Assembly: GCA_029880245.1 (NCBI GenBank)
Contig: JAOUOR010000001.1
Location: 61,157 to 125,156, forward strand
Length of the DNA stretch: 64,000 nt
Reading direction: 5' to 3'
Source: Alphaproteobacteria bacterium
GTDB lineage: Bacteria > Pseudomonadota > Alphaproteobacteria > Micavibrionales > Micavibrionaceae
A model generated the notes under the pieces. That model ran no database searches and was not told the origin of the DNA. It worked only from the letters and a program-made list of their open reading frames with translations. Positions 1 through 10,058 of the stretch are shown piece after piece. The first letter of the stretch is position 1, and every line of letters begins with the position of its first letter. The position numbers and the translations under genes were made by a program.

Positions 1-319
1 AAATATCATGTAAACAATGATCGTGGTTAGAGACCATAAGCAAGGTGCGGACCGGCGTTCCCCAATCGTAGATATGCCAGATCATCGAAAAGCTTTCGGC
101 AATATTTTGAAAGTTTTTGATGAATACGTCATGCCCGCTTTTATTCGCAGAAGAATACTCAACGCGCATAAAAAACTGGCCCGAAAAGGGGTCATTAAAT
201 TGTGAGGACGCTTCTATGTTACAATCAGCATTGCTCAAATACGTGGACACAGTGGCAACAATGCCCGGTTTGTCCGGGCATTGAAGACATAATACATATT
301 TTAAAACTGTATCGCTCAT
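1..319 (-). CDS. purU: Formyltetrahydrofolate deformylase, N-terminal ACT domain (3' end cut by window edge)
   Basis: Manual translation of the minus strand from the ATG at 319: MSDTVLKYVLCLQCPDKPGIVATVSTYLSNADCNIEASSQFNDPFSGQFFMRVEYSS...VRTLLMVSNHDHCLHD; the ACT start and the 'LLMVS..DHCL.D' motif are typical of PurU. Absent from the ORF track because it has no stop in the window. Confidence 0.9.
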   Translation of the reverse strand, partial: MSDTVLKYVLCLQCPDKPGIVATVSTYLSNADCNIEASSQFNDPFSGQFFMRVEYSSANKSGHDVFIKNFQNIAESFSMIWHIYDWGTPVRTLLMVSNHDHCLHDI

Positions 320-329
320 TGATATGGGC

Positions 330-1646
330 CTAGTAACGATAAGCTTCGTCTTTAAACGGTCCGTTCACTTTTACGCCAATATAATCAGCCTGTTCCTGAG
401 AAAGTTTTGTCAGTTTTGCCCCGACCTTATCAAGGTGTAGGGCTGCCACTTTTTCATCCAGATGTTTTGGCAGAACATAAACTTTGTTCTCGTACTCACC
501 GTGATTATTCCATAGCTCGATTTGGGCGAGTGTCTGGTTGGTGAAAGATGCTGACATCACGAAAGACGGATGTCCCATAGCGCAGCCCAGATTTACGAGG
601 CGGCCCTCTGCAAGAAGGATAATGCGCTTTCCGCTTGGGAATTCAATCTGGTCAACTTGCGGCTTGATGTTTGTCCATTTCATATTGCGTGTCGGCTCGA
701 CCTGAATTTCATTATCGAAGTGTCCAATGTTACACACAATGGCGCGGTCTTTCATGTCTCGCATGTGATCGACTGTGATGATATCCTTGTTTCCTGTTGT
801 GGTGACAAAGATGTCGGCTTTTGGCGCGGCTTCTTCCATTGTTGTCACCTCGTAGCCATCCATCACAGCCTGCAATGCACAGATTGGATCAATTTCAGAA
901 ACCATCACGCGCACGCCCTGGGAGGCCAGTGATTCGGCAGAACCTTTACCAACATCTCCATAGCCGCAGACCATGGCGGTTTTACCGGCAAGCATAAGGT
1001 CTGTTGCACGTCGGATAGCGTCAACCAGTGATTCACGGCAACCATATTTATTGTCGAATTTAGATTTTGTAACCGAATCATTAACATTAATGGCAGGCGC
1101 TTTTAGTTCTCCTTTTTCCTGCATTTTCTTCAGGAACAATACACCTGTTGTTGTTTCTTCAGATATGCCTTTAATATCATCCATTAGTTCAGGATAATCT
1201 TTGTGCATCATGGCTGTGAGGTCGCCGCCATCATCCAGAATCATATTAGGGGTCCAGCCATTCGGGCCTTTGATGGTTTGGTGAATACACCATTCATATT
1301 CTTCTTCTGTTTCCCCTTTCCAGGCAAATACGGGAATGCCAGCAGCAGCAATAGCGGCGGCGGCTTCGTCTTGTGTCGAGAAAATGTTACAGGAAGACCA
1401 GCGCACATCAGCACCAAGAGCCGTCAGTGTTTCGATCAAAACGGCGGTTTGAACTGTCATATGCAAGCATCCGGCAATGCGCGCACCTTTCAGGGGTTGC
1501 TTATCTTTATATTCTTCACGCGTAGCCATAAGGCCCGGCATTTCATCTTGCGCCAAATCAATTTGCAGGCGTCCTGCTTCGGCCAGTTTAATATCTTTTA
1601 CTTTATAGTCTTGTTCTACTGCTTGTGGGGCTGCGGACATTTTCAT
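330..1646 (-). CDS. ahcY: Adenosylhomocysteinase
   Basis: 438 aa with full SAHH signature ([23 protein letters not shown]-terminal [13 protein letters not shown]). Confidence 0.98.
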   Translation of the reverse strand: MKMSAAPQAVEQDYKVKDIKLAEAGRLQIDLAQDEMPGLMATREEYKDKQPLKGARIAGCLHMTVQTAVLIETLTALGADVRWSSCNIFSTQDEAAAAIAAAGIPVFAWKGETEEEYEWCIHQTIKGPNGWTPNMILDDGGDLTAMMHKDYPELMDDIKGISEETTTGVLFLKKMQEKGELKAPAINVNDSVTKSKFDNKYGCRESLVDAIRRATDLMLAGKTAMVCGYGDVGKGSAESLASQGVRVMVSEIDPICALQAVMDGYEVTTMEEAAPKADIFVTTTGNKDIITVDHMRDMKDRAIVCNIGHFDNEIQVEPTRNMKWTNIKPQVDQIEFPSGKRIILLAEGRLVNLGCAMGHPSFVMSASFTNQTLAQIELWNNHGEYENKVYVLPKHLDEKVAALHLDKVGAKLTKLSQEQADYIGVKVNGPFKDEAYRY

Positions 1647-1757
1647 CCTCTCCTTTATCTCAACTAATAAATTTGTTTCCTTAATAATCGCTTTCTTTCT
1701 TGCGGTCCATGCAAATAAACATTTTTTTATTCAAAAACCAATGCTAATATATAAAAT

Positions 1758-2165
1758 ATGAGTGAATTTAACGAAAAAAGTAGTGGAGTAAGCGAAGAGC
1801 CGGTTAAAGAACAACCGCGTTTTTCCTATAAACCCAACCCGATGGTCGAAAGGGCTTATCAATTTTTTGAATATAAGGACTATAAAACGGAGCTGGAGCA
1901 TGTAGGGGATTATGTGCTTATCAATAAAGATGAGGATCGTGAGGTAACAGAGAAAAAAGTTATGAATCTGGTGACCTTGATGAATGGAAAAAAGGACCTG
2001 ATTGATCTTTCTAATTTGACAAAGATACGCGTTTTGTTTACTATAGTTCCTGAAGCACAAGCGGGTGAGTACAAGAAAGTGATTTTTAAAGATTACGATG
2101 GAAGCGGTGTTTCAAAAGATAATGCAGTTTTTACAATAAGAAAAGGGGTATTTAAGGATGATTAA
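1758..2165 (+). CDS. Hypothetical protein (135 aa)
   Basis: ORF with plausible composition; no family recognised. Followed by a coupled ORF (ATGATTAA overlap). Confidence 0.6.
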   Translation: MSEFNEKSSGVSEEPVKEQPRFSYKPNPMVERAYQFFEYKDYKTELEHVGDYVLINKDEDREVTEKKVMNLVTLMNGKKDLIDLSNLTKIRVLFTIVPEAQAGEYKKVIFKDYDGSGVSKDNAVFTIRKGVFKDD

Positions 2166-2340
2166 TTTAGGAAAACAATTTACAGGAAAAGCTGACCTTA
2201 CTGGTGAAGGTGGAGATCATTCTTCCATTGGCCTTAAGAGTGCTATGATAATTTTTGCGGAAAATGCAAATGGTTGTGACAATCCAGGTGTAAAAAAGCA
2301 AATCGGAATAACAAGTACACCTACGCCGGGTCAGGTATAG
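2158..2340 (+). CDS. Hypothetical small protein (60 aa), overlaps upstream stop
   Basis: ATG overlaps the last codons of the 1758-2165 ORF; followed about 25 bp later by a terminator-like hairpin. Confidence 0.4.
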   Translation: MINLGKQFTGKADLTGEGGDHSSIGLKSAMIIFAENANGCDNPGVKKQIGITSTPTPGQV

Positions 2341-2363
2341 TGCAGGAAATTAGAATTTAAGGG

Positions 2364-2389
2364 AAAGGCGGCTTTGGTCGCCTTTTTTA
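2364..2389 (+). terminator. Rho-independent terminator
   Basis: AAAGGCG-gctttggt-CGCCTTTTTT hairpin plus T-run downstream of the 1758-2340 genes. Confidence 0.75.
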
Positions 2390-2461
2390 TTGTGTAATAC
2401 GAGGCTAATTCGCTTTTCTCTCTTGTTTTGTAATGGGCTCGCACTTTAAAATCCCTTTATT

Positions 2462-4789
2462 GTGGCAAATCAGAAGAAAAAATCACTATTTTCTCCGTTT
2501 TCCGGTGTCTTTGGCAACGGTTTAAACTTGCGTGAGGAAAAATCAAGATTAGAGGCGTTTCTGGCGGCTGTGCCGGGGGAATATTGTGGCTGGGATTCTG
2601 CCGGAACAATTGCTTATTCTCCGGGTTTTGGTCAGGCGCTTGGTGTTACCGATATTTCCAATATCAAGGATATTTTTGAAAAGCTTGACCCTGATGATGC
2701 AGCCGCATTGGAGGGGAGTTTTAATACATTACTAGATTGCGGTGTTCCTTTTTCTATGACAGCGCAAAGCCGTGATGAGAGTAAAAAATTCCGCTTTTCC
2801 GGTTCACGCGGGGCTGATAGGGAAAACAGTAACTTTTTTACAGTTCTTTGGCTAGAGGATGTAACCGAGCAAAGCGTTGCCCATGACATCTTTATGGCCG
2901 ATCAGCAGGGTTTGCGCGGCGAGATGGAGCGTATGCAGGATTCTCTTGATTCTCTGCCCTATCCGGTCTGGTTGCGTGATGCGGAGCAAAAAATTATTTG
3001 GTGCAATGTGGCCTATGCCAAAAAAATCGGTGCGCGGCCCAGTGAAGTAACATTAGAGCAACGAGAATTTCTTTTACCGTCCCGAAAGAAAAAAAGCGGG
3101 CAGGCGATTCAGTCGGGAGCAGATCTTGCTAAGATCGCAATGGAAAAAGAGGCGCGCCAGAATTTCCAGACCCATATTGTTCTGGGAGGAAAACGTCTTT
3201 TGGTCAATCTGATCGAGATTCCTTTAAAAGGACGTAATGTAACACTTGGGATGCTTGAAGATTTAACAGATCAGGAAATTCTCGAAACACGGATTAAGAG
3301 TGACAGACTTGCCAATTTGGGACTTTTGGAGCAATTGCGGTCGGCAATCGGAATTTATAATGCGGATCAGGAACTTGAATTTTATAATAATAGCTTTTCG
3401 GCTCTTTGGGGGTTGGAGGAAGGGTGGCTGAATACAAAGCCCAAGCTTGGCGAGATTATGGAGCAACTACGCGAAACACGCCGTTTACCAGAGCAGGCGG
3501 ATTTTCGCAAATACAAGCAAAGCTGGCTGAATATGTTCACCGATTTGATTGAGCCCTATGAAGATATGCTTTATTTACCCGATGGTTCGGCGTTTCGGAT
3601 GTTGGTTGTGCCACACAAAATCGGCGGATTAATGATGACCTTTGAGGATGTAACAAGCCGTTTGGCTCTGGAATCATCCTATAATACACTTGTGGCTGTG
3701 CAGAAAGAGACTCTGGATAATCTCGCCGAATCTGTGGCAGTGTTTGGCGGGGATGGACGATTAAAGCTCTGGAATCCTGAATTTGGACGGCTTTGGAAAA
3801 TTGATCCCGAGAGTCTTGAGGGTGATCCTCATATTAGTCGTATTGTCGAGCGGATGTCCGGATTTTTTGACGAGAAAAGCTGGAATAATGAACAAGAGCG
3901 CCTTTTAGCTCTGGGGCTGGAGCGTCAAGCCAATGAAAGCCGGATCGAACGTAATGATGGCAGTTTGATTGATTGTGCAACGGTGCCGCTTCCTGACGGG
4001 CGCATTCTTGTGACTTTTGATGATGTGACGGATAAAGCGCAGGTTGAAAAGGCTCTTCGCGAGAAAAATGCGGCCTTGGAGGCCGCAGAGCAATTGAAGC
4101 TCGACTTTCTGGCCAATGTATCTTACCAACTCCGGACACCTCTTAATGCGATTATGGGATTCAACGAAATTCTTGACCAGCAATTTTTCGGTCCGCTCAA
4201 TGACAAGCAACAAGAATATACCCATGATATCGCCGAGGCGAGCAGTCGTTTGCTGAGTTTGATTAATGATATCTTGGATCTATCAACGATTGAGGCCGGA
4301 TATATGGATCTTGAGATCAAGGAGGTCAGTATTAAAAATATGCTGGAAAGTGTTGTCTCTTTGGTTGATGGCTGGGGGCGCAAAGAGAAAAATGAAATAA
4401 CACTATCCTGTCCTGCAAATATTGGTAAAGCCTCCATAGACGAATCACGCATCAAGCAGGCGATTGTTAATCTTGTGCGTAATGCCATTACACACACGCC
4501 CGAGAACGGTAAAATCAAAATTTCTGCAAAGCGTAGTCATGATGTTATCGAGATTTCTGTTGAAGATAATGGCTCTGGAATTGATCCGGATAATCTTGAG
4601 CGTGTCGTTAAACCGTTCGAAAGTATAGAAAATCCCGAGTCAAATCAGCGCGGAGTAGGGCTGGGCCTAACGCTTGTGCGCAATATTATTGATTTGCATG
4701 AAGGGGCGTTCAAAATTGAATCAGAGCCGGATCATGGCACAAAAGTGACTATGGGTTTGCTGAAATCGGGCCCTAAAAAAACAAAGTAA
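2462..4789 (+). CDS. divL: PAS-domain sensor kinase of DivL type (Tyr at the HisKA phospho-acceptor position)
   Basis: 775 aa, GTG start; multiple PAS-like segments, HisKA core FLANVSYQLRTPLNAIMGF, HATPase N/G boxes (NLVRNAITHTP, DNGSGID, GVGLGLTLV). Confidence 0.85.
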   Translation: MANQKKKSLFSPFSGVFGNGLNLREEKSRLEAFLAAVPGEYCGWDSAGTIAYSPGFGQALGVTDISNIKDIFEKLDPDDAAALEGSFNTLLDCGVPFSMTAQSRDESKKFRFSGSRGADRENSNFFTVLWLEDVTEQSVAHDIFMADQQGLRGEMERMQDSLDSLPYPVWLRDAEQKIIWCNVAYAKKIGARPSEVTLEQREFLLPSRKKKSGQAIQSGADLAKIAMEKEARQNFQTHIVLGGKRLLVNLIEIPLKGRNVTLGMLEDLTDQEILETRIKSDRLANLGLLEQLRSAIGIYNADQELEFYNNSFSALWGLEEGWLNTKPKLGEIMEQLRETRRLPEQADFRKYKQSWLNMFTDLIEPYEDMLYLPDGSAFRMLVVPHKIGGLMMTFEDVTSRLALESSYNTLVAVQKETLDNLAESVAVFGGDGRLKLWNPEFGRLWKIDPESLEGDPHISRIVERMSGFFDEKSWNNEQERLLALGLERQANESRIERNDGSLIDCATVPLPDGRILVTFDDVTDKAQVEKALREKNAALEAAEQLKLDFLANVSYQLRTPLNAIMGFNEILDQQFFGPLNDKQQEYTHDIAEASSRLLSLINDILDLSTIEAGYMDLEIKEVSIKNMLESVVSLVDGWGRKEKNEITLSCPANIGKASIDESRIKQAIVNLVRNAITHTPENGKIKISAKRSHDVIEISVEDNGSGIDPDNLERVVKPFESIENPESNQRGVGLGLTLVRNIIDLHEGAFKIESEPDHGTKVTMGLLKSGPKKTK

Positions 4790-6047
4790 GAATACCTGTA
4801 TAACCGTAAAGGCGTGCATTACTGATTTCGCCGCCTGCATAAAATCCACATAATGGTAGAGGGCCTATGATTTTTCGTATGATATCTATCTCATTGACGG
4901 CATCATTTGGTTCTGTTTGAAAACCGCGTGCGATACAGGAAATATAGATTGCCCCTTTGGGTTTGAACTTGCCTTTTCCTTCCGTGATTCTCTTTTTTAA
5001 GGTTGTAAGTTTTGCTTCAAGATCATTAAAAATTGTCTCGTTGTTACGTTCGCTAAAGATTAGTAATTCCCCGTTGCTAACATCTTCTGAGATTGAAATT
5101 GAGCCTTCTTGTGCATCAATGCCTATTATGTTGCGGGTCAGATAATCCTTTATATCCGAATTTGACAGGCTTAAACCGACATGGATTTGTCCGCGCGACA
5201 TGCCCATAGAAGCCTCGTTAATGGTGAACTCATCCTTATCGGGGGGAGCAAAATCAGTTGTAATATGTTCTGGATCTTTGCCAAGTTTTTTTGCGGCTTC
5301 CTCTCGCAGAACTTTTTGTAAAACGGTAAAAGGTTTTTTGCCGTCTATTTCCAAGATAATATTACCATCCGATTTGGTGATTGTATGAAAGTCGCTAATC
5401 GGTCTACAGCCTTGTGAAACTGTGGTGGCGACTTCTATTTTATCTGAGAAAAAAGCGCCTGTTATGGTGTTTTCACAAATCGTATTGGCTATCTGATAAT
5501 GCTCGGAGCGCGAAGAAGTCATCCCGCCTACTAGAAATCCGCCTGTCAGATTGGCCAAATTCTGTAAGGTCTGGATAGGGTCTTGCTGAGATAAAGGATC
5601 GCCATGAACAAAGGTCAGTAACGGCGCATTATTGTCTAGCCATGTATTAACTTCGTCTTGAGGGATGTTTTCTCCCAAATCGCCTGTTTTGGGAAAAACA
5701 CAAAAAGAACCTTCCGGAAAATTGCCAACCATAACGGAAATAGCGGGCTTGTCTGTATAGGCCTGATTTCCACCAATGACACCCATGCCAATAGAGCCTA
5801 TCCAGTTTTCAATATTCGTGACGGACTTAAAAAGATTAATGATACTGACTGCATCATCGGCCAGATGATCCGAGATATAGATAAAGCCGAAATTATAGGG
5901 ACTGTCGTCTTTTCTGGCTTCGTCAAGATTATCAAGCACATTCTTGGACGTATCGCGCCAGTCTTTTCCCGATGCGGAGGAAGAACAAAAGTGACTGGAT
6001 TTGATTGAGGTCATTAGTTTTTCGGCTTTAAAAAAATTTGCAGACAA
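4773..6047 (-). CDS. FIST N/FIST C domain signalling protein
   Basis: 424 aa; FIST-like motifs (GSIGMGVIGGNQAYTDKPAISVMVGNFPEGS, GGFLVGGMTSSRSEHYQIAN, PLCGFYAGGEIS). Tail-to-tail overlap of 17 bp with divL. Confidence 0.8.
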   Translation of the reverse strand: MSANFFKAEKLMTSIKSSHFCSSSASGKDWRDTSKNVLDNLDEARKDDSPYNFGFIYISDHLADDAVSIINLFKSVTNIENWIGSIGMGVIGGNQAYTDKPAISVMVGNFPEGSFCVFPKTGDLGENIPQDEVNTWLDNNAPLLTFVHGDPLSQQDPIQTLQNLANLTGGFLVGGMTSSRSEHYQIANTICENTITGAFFSDKIEVATTVSQGCRPISDFHTITKSDGNIILEIDGKKPFTVLQKVLREEAAKKLGKDPEHITTDFAPPDKDEFTINEASMGMSRGQIHVGLSLSNSDIKDYLTRNIIGIDAQEGSISISEDVSNGELLIFSERNNETIFNDLEAKLTTLKKRITEGKGKFKPKGAIYISCIARGFQTEPNDAVNEIDIIRKIIGPLPLCGFYAGGEISNARLYGYTGILTLFF

Positions 6048-6103
6048 AAGCGATTCTTATGTCTAAAATAGCTCAACACATAGACAAGTGAAAGGAAAAA
6101 GAC

Positions 6104-6667
6104 ATGAGTATTTGGGTTGTTCTGGGTATTGTCGCTGCCATTATTGGTTTGCTTGTGATTTTGTATAACCGTCTGGTTGCTTTAAGGCAAACACGTAATA
6201 ATGCATTCTCCGATATCGATGTGCAGTTGAAGCAGCGCTATAATCTTGTGCCTCAGCTTGTTGAAACTGTGAAGGGCTATGCCGCGCACGAGAAACAGGT
6301 CTATGAAAATGTGACCAAAGCCAGAGCGCAGGTTGGCGCGGCAAAAGGTGCAACCGGCGAGCGCGTAGCGGCAGAAAATGTTTTGGGCGGTGCATTAATG
6401 GGGCTTTTGGCTGTGGCGGAAAATTATCCGGATCTCAAGGCCGATCAGAATTTTCAGAAATTAATGAACGAGCTTTCGGATATTGAAAACAAAATTGCTG
6501 CGGCGCGCCGTTTCTTTAATAATGCAACGGCTGAATATAATACGGCAACCGAGCAATTTCCGTCTGTGCTGATTGCGGGCATGTTTGGTTTTGCGAAGGA
6601 AGAATTTTTTGAACTGGACGAAGCCGAAGCAGCGTTGGTTCAAAAGGCGCCGGAAGTAAAATTTTAA
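6104..6667 (+). CDS. lemA: LemA family protein
   Basis: 187 aa; N-terminal TM, YNRLVALRQTRNNAFSDIDVQLKQRYNLVPQLVETVKGYAAHEK. Confidence 0.95.
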   Translation: MSIWVVLGIVAAIIGLLVILYNRLVALRQTRNNAFSDIDVQLKQRYNLVPQLVETVKGYAAHEKQVYENVTKARAQVGAAKGATGERVAAENVLGGALMGLLAVAENYPDLKADQNFQKLMNELSDIENKIAAARRFFNNATAEYNTATEQFPSVLIAGMFGFAKEEFFELDEAEAALVQKAPEVKF

Positions 6668-6697
6668 ATCAAGTCTTTTTGCATGGGATAAAATGCG

Positions 6698-7786
6698 ATG
6701 GGAAAGCCTGCCATAGGTCTGAGTTCGCATATCTGGAATAATAATGCGCGGTGTATATTGTTGCTGGCGCTTTATCCTGTGCTGGTGGCGGTTATTTTCT
6801 GGGTTATCGCGTTTTTGCTGGGGCTTGGCTCGACCAAGGGTATGTTGCCTGGAGCGGAAGTCGATACGTTAGGCGTCGCGCAAGGGGCATTGAATTTAAC
6901 ATTAGAGTTTTTGCCCCTTATTTTAACGGTTGTGGCAATCTGGTTCATAATTGCATGGTTTTCCCATAGCTTGATGATTCGTAAACTTTCCCATTCCCAC
7001 CCTGTTGCAAGATCAGAAGAGCCGGAGCTTTATAATTTGCTGGAGAATTTATGCATTTCGCGCGGAATCAAAATACCGCATCTCGAGATTATTGAAACCC
7101 ATGCCCGTAACGCCTTTGCCAGTGGAATTGATGAGAAATCCTACAGTATTACGGTGACGCGGGGATTGATGAATTCTTTGGCCAAGGACGAGCTTGAGGG
7201 TGTTTTGGCTCATGAGCTTACCCATATTCTAAACCGTGATGTCAGATTGTTGATTGTCTGTGTGATTTTTACAGGGATGTTTGGTTTTCTGGCGCAACTT
7301 GCGTGGAGTAATATAAGATATAGTCTGTTTTATTCAAGGCAGCGCAGAGATAATAGTATGGCAACGGTTTTTGCCATGCTTATTATAGCGGTTGTTTTAT
7401 GGCTGGGCTATATGGCGACACTATTGATGCGCTTTGCCCTGTCTCGTCACAGGGAATATATGGCCGATGCGGGAGCGGTGGAGATGACCAAAAATCCTGA
7501 TGGGATGATGAGAGCGCTTATGAGAATCTCCGGAAGAGACAGGATTCCCGAAACGACAGATGATATTGCCATGATGTGTATTGAAAACCATGTGCCGTTT
7601 TTAGGTGTGTTTGCAACGCATCCGCCAATAGAGCAAAGAATTATAGCGCTATCTGAAGTGACCAATACCCCAATTCCGGATTCTTTATCCTTGCCGCCTG
7701 TGGCCAAGGAAGAACGCATTTCCCGAAATAAAAACCATGATCGCGAACGCGTGAATCCTTGGTTGACCAGGGGGCGGCGGCCTTAA
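6698..7786 (+). CDS. M48 family metallopeptidase (HtpX-like membrane protease)
   Basis: HEXXH motif in GVLAHELTHILNRD; TM helices; adjacent to lemA as is common. Confidence 0.93.
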   Translation: MGKPAIGLSSHIWNNNARCILLLALYPVLVAVIFWVIAFLLGLGSTKGMLPGAEVDTLGVAQGALNLTLEFLPLILTVVAIWFIIAWFSHSLMIRKLSHSHPVARSEEPELYNLLENLCISRGIKIPHLEIIETHARNAFASGIDEKSYSITVTRGLMNSLAKDELEGVLAHELTHILNRDVRLLIVCVIFTGMFGFLAQLAWSNIRYSLFYSRQRRDNSMATVFAMLIIAVVLWLGYMATLLMRFALSRHREYMADAGAVEMTKNPDGMMRALMRISGRDRIPETTDDIAMMCIENHVPFLGVFATHPPIEQRIIALSEVTNTPIPDSLSLPPVAKEERISRNKNHDRERVNPWLTRGRRP

Positions 7787-7887
7787 GCGTCTTTTGTTAA
7801 ACAGAATCATGCAATTCATTCGCAAGATCCTTTGATTTTTGCTATAATAGTGTTTATAAAGTTGATATTCGCATTATTCAAACAGTT

Positions 7888-8601
7888 ATGGAGAAGAATA
7901 AAATGCAAACAAATCGTTTATCACAATCCCGTACCCAAGCCGGAGTAGATGCCGGCTTACGTGAGCATATGAACAGTGTCTATAACCGTATGGGTTTAGG
8001 GGTAATGATCACAGCTCTTACGGCTTGGGCTGTTTCTAGTTCACCTGATTTGATGATGTTGTTTTTGGGAGGTCCTCAAAAATGGATTGTTATGTTGGCG
8101 CCTATAGCTATTATCTGGTTTGGCTTTAATCCTGCCAGAATGTCGTCACAGCAGTTAAAGCTATCATTCCTCGGCCTAAGTGTACTTTATGGTATAAGCT
8201 TTTCTGTTATAGCCTTGGCTTTTGCAGGCGCTGATATTGCCAGAGCGTTTTTTGTAACGTCGATTATGTTCGTGGGTATCAGCATTTTTGGCTATACAAC
8301 GAAAAAGGATTTATCGGCGATAGGCACATTTTGTTTGATGGCATTTCTAGGGGCCTTTGTGGTTTCTATAATTGGCATGTTTTTTGAGTATTCCTCTGGA
8401 TTTGAGATGCTGATTGATATTGTTGTTGTTGTGGCTATGTCTGGTATGACAGCATGGGAAACCCAGTCAACGAAGGAACAATATAACTCTGCTTATGGGG
8501 CTGAGATGAATAGTCGGATGGCGTGGTCTTCGGCTTTAAGTCTATACTTAAGCTTTGTTATTATGTTTTCTCATATTCTGCGTTTAATGTCGGATAGATA
8601 A
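7888..8601 (+). CDS. Bax inhibitor-1/YccA family membrane protein
   Basis: Seven-TM pattern, YNRMGLGVMITALTAW N-terminus; start may be the ATG at 7903. Confidence 0.9.
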   Translation: MEKNKMQTNRLSQSRTQAGVDAGLREHMNSVYNRMGLGVMITALTAWAVSSSPDLMMLFLGGPQKWIVMLAPIAIIWFGFNPARMSSQQLKLSFLGLSVLYGISFSVIALAFAGADIARAFFVTSIMFVGISIFGYTTKKDLSAIGTFCLMAFLGAFVVSIIGMFFEYSSGFEMLIDIVVVVAMSGMTAWETQSTKEQYNSAYGAEMNSRMAWSSALSLYLSFVIMFSHILRLMSDR

Positions 8602-8616
8602 CTGGAATTCATATTA

Positions 8617-8648
8617 AGAAAAAGCCCCGCTAAGTCGGGGCTTTTTTA
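8617..8648 (+). terminator. Rho-independent terminator
   Basis: AAAAAGCCCCG-ctaagt-CGGGGCTTTTTT, between convergent genes; could act on both strands. Confidence 0.85.
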
Positions 8649-8657
8649 TTGCGGTGT

Positions 8658-9497
8658 TCATGCGGCTTTGTTCTTTTTGACGGCGCTGCCTTCTACGATA
8701 TGCAGATCACGCTGCGGGAAGGGGATGGAAATGCCTTCTGTATCAAAAGTCGTCTTGATTGTTTCTGTCAGGTCAAAACGAACATTCCAGTAATCTTCTG
8801 TTTTAACCCACGGGCGTACAACAAGATTGACCGAGCTGTCGGCCAGTTCAGATACGGCAATGATTACATCTTTGTCTTTTAAGATGCGCTCATCCGCGGC
8901 AACGATTTTAGCAAGAACGTCTTTGACTTTTTTAAGGTCGTCGTTATAGCTGACGCCGATTGTTAGATCGATGCGACGTTCCGGCTTGGCTGAAGCATTG
9001 GTAATATTGCCCGCGGTGATCTTGCCATTGGGTACAATGATCAGGCGGTTATCGGCGGTTTTGAAATCCGTTGTGAAAATGGATATATTTTCGACTGTTC
9101 CGGCAATACCGCCAGCTTCGACAAAATCTCCGATCTTGAAAGGGCGGAAGAGGATAATCATTACACCCGAGGCCAGATTGGACAGGGAATCCTGCAAGGA
9201 TAAACCTATGGCAAGACCGGCTGCGGCGATAATGGCGACAAGCGAGGTCGTTTCAATGCCAAGTTGGCTCAGCGCGGCAATAATGACAAAGACAAGGGCG
9301 AGACTATAGAGGATGTTGCCGCTGAAATTCACGAGGGTTTCATCGATTTTTGCTTTGGTCATAAGGCTTTTGGTGATTTTAACAAGCTTTTTGGAAAGCC
9401 ATTTACCGACCACAAAAATGGCAAGGGCGATAATGGCTTTGATGCCGTATAAAGTGGCATAATGGATAAGTGTATGAGTAATTGTTTCCCAGTTCAT
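8658..9497 (-). CDS. Small-conductance mechanosensitive channel (MscS family)
   Basis: TM3-like GLAIGLSLQDSLSNLASGVMIILFRPFKIGDFVE; start set at the MNWET ATG (9497) rather than the longer ORF start at 9557. Confidence 0.93.
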   Translation of the reverse strand: MNWETITHTLIHYATLYGIKAIIALAIFVVGKWLSKKLVKITKSLMTKAKIDETLVNFSGNILYSLALVFVIIAALSQLGIETTSLVAIIAAAGLAIGLSLQDSLSNLASGVMIILFRPFKIGDFVEAGGIAGTVENISIFTTDFKTADNRLIIVPNGKITAGNITNASAKPERRIDLTIGVSYNDDLKKVKDVLAKIVAADERILKDKDVIIAVSELADSSVNLVVRPWVKTEDYWNVRFDLTETIKTTFDTEGISIPFPQRDLHIVEGSAVKKNKAA

Positions 9498-9629
9498 GGT
9501 ATGTCTCCCTTTAGTGACCTTGTACAAACCATAGAATGATATAAGGATGAAATACAAGGGTTTAGACGAAAATAGACTTGAAACTTGTTTTGAAAAACGA
9601 TATTACTCTGGTCTCGTTTCGCAAAAGAC

Positions 9630-9705
9630 GGGCCCTTAGCTCAGCTGGGAGAGCGCTACGATGGCATTGTAGAGGTCAGCGGTTCGATCCCGCTAGGGTC
9701 CACCA
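9630..9705 (+). tRNA. tRNA-Ala(GGC)
   Basis: 76-nt cloverleaf: GGGCCCT..GCTC..GAGC..CTACG ATGGCAT TGTAG..AGCGG TTCGATC CCGCT AGGGTCC A CCA; anticodon GGC, CCA encoded. Confidence 0.95.
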
Positions 9706-10058
9706 ACTTATACTCCTTACAGACTATTCTTATCATAGATTGATTTTTTTGGTTTTCTGAGATGTTTTTATAAGGAGGGAATTGGTAACTGTTGGGGATC
9801 CGGTTAATAGTTTTCAGTAAAGCCTAATATAGATGAATAAATTTGATTCTTTTTAACAACTGATTCGCAATTATTTTTTGAATACTTTAGTTGATTCATA
9901 CTCGATCTTGAATCTGTGCGTTAGAATTTATGAGAATCCTGCAATAAAATATGCATTTTTATAGACCTGTGGAAAATTATTCGGCGATATGTTGAAATTG
10001 ATTCATTTCACAGTTAGGATTGTATTACTCAATTGTTACATATTACAAAGGTAGACAC

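Noticed and set aside
17-205. 62-aa plus-strand ORF at left edge
   Set aside because: Antisense to the recovered purU fragment.
570-932. 120-aa plus-strand ORF opposite ahcY, and many similar antisense ORFs opposite typA, addAB, pnp, guaA, metE, cysS, thrS
   Set aside because: Fully antisense to clear conserved genes, no recognisable family, low-complexity or Cys/His-rich translations.
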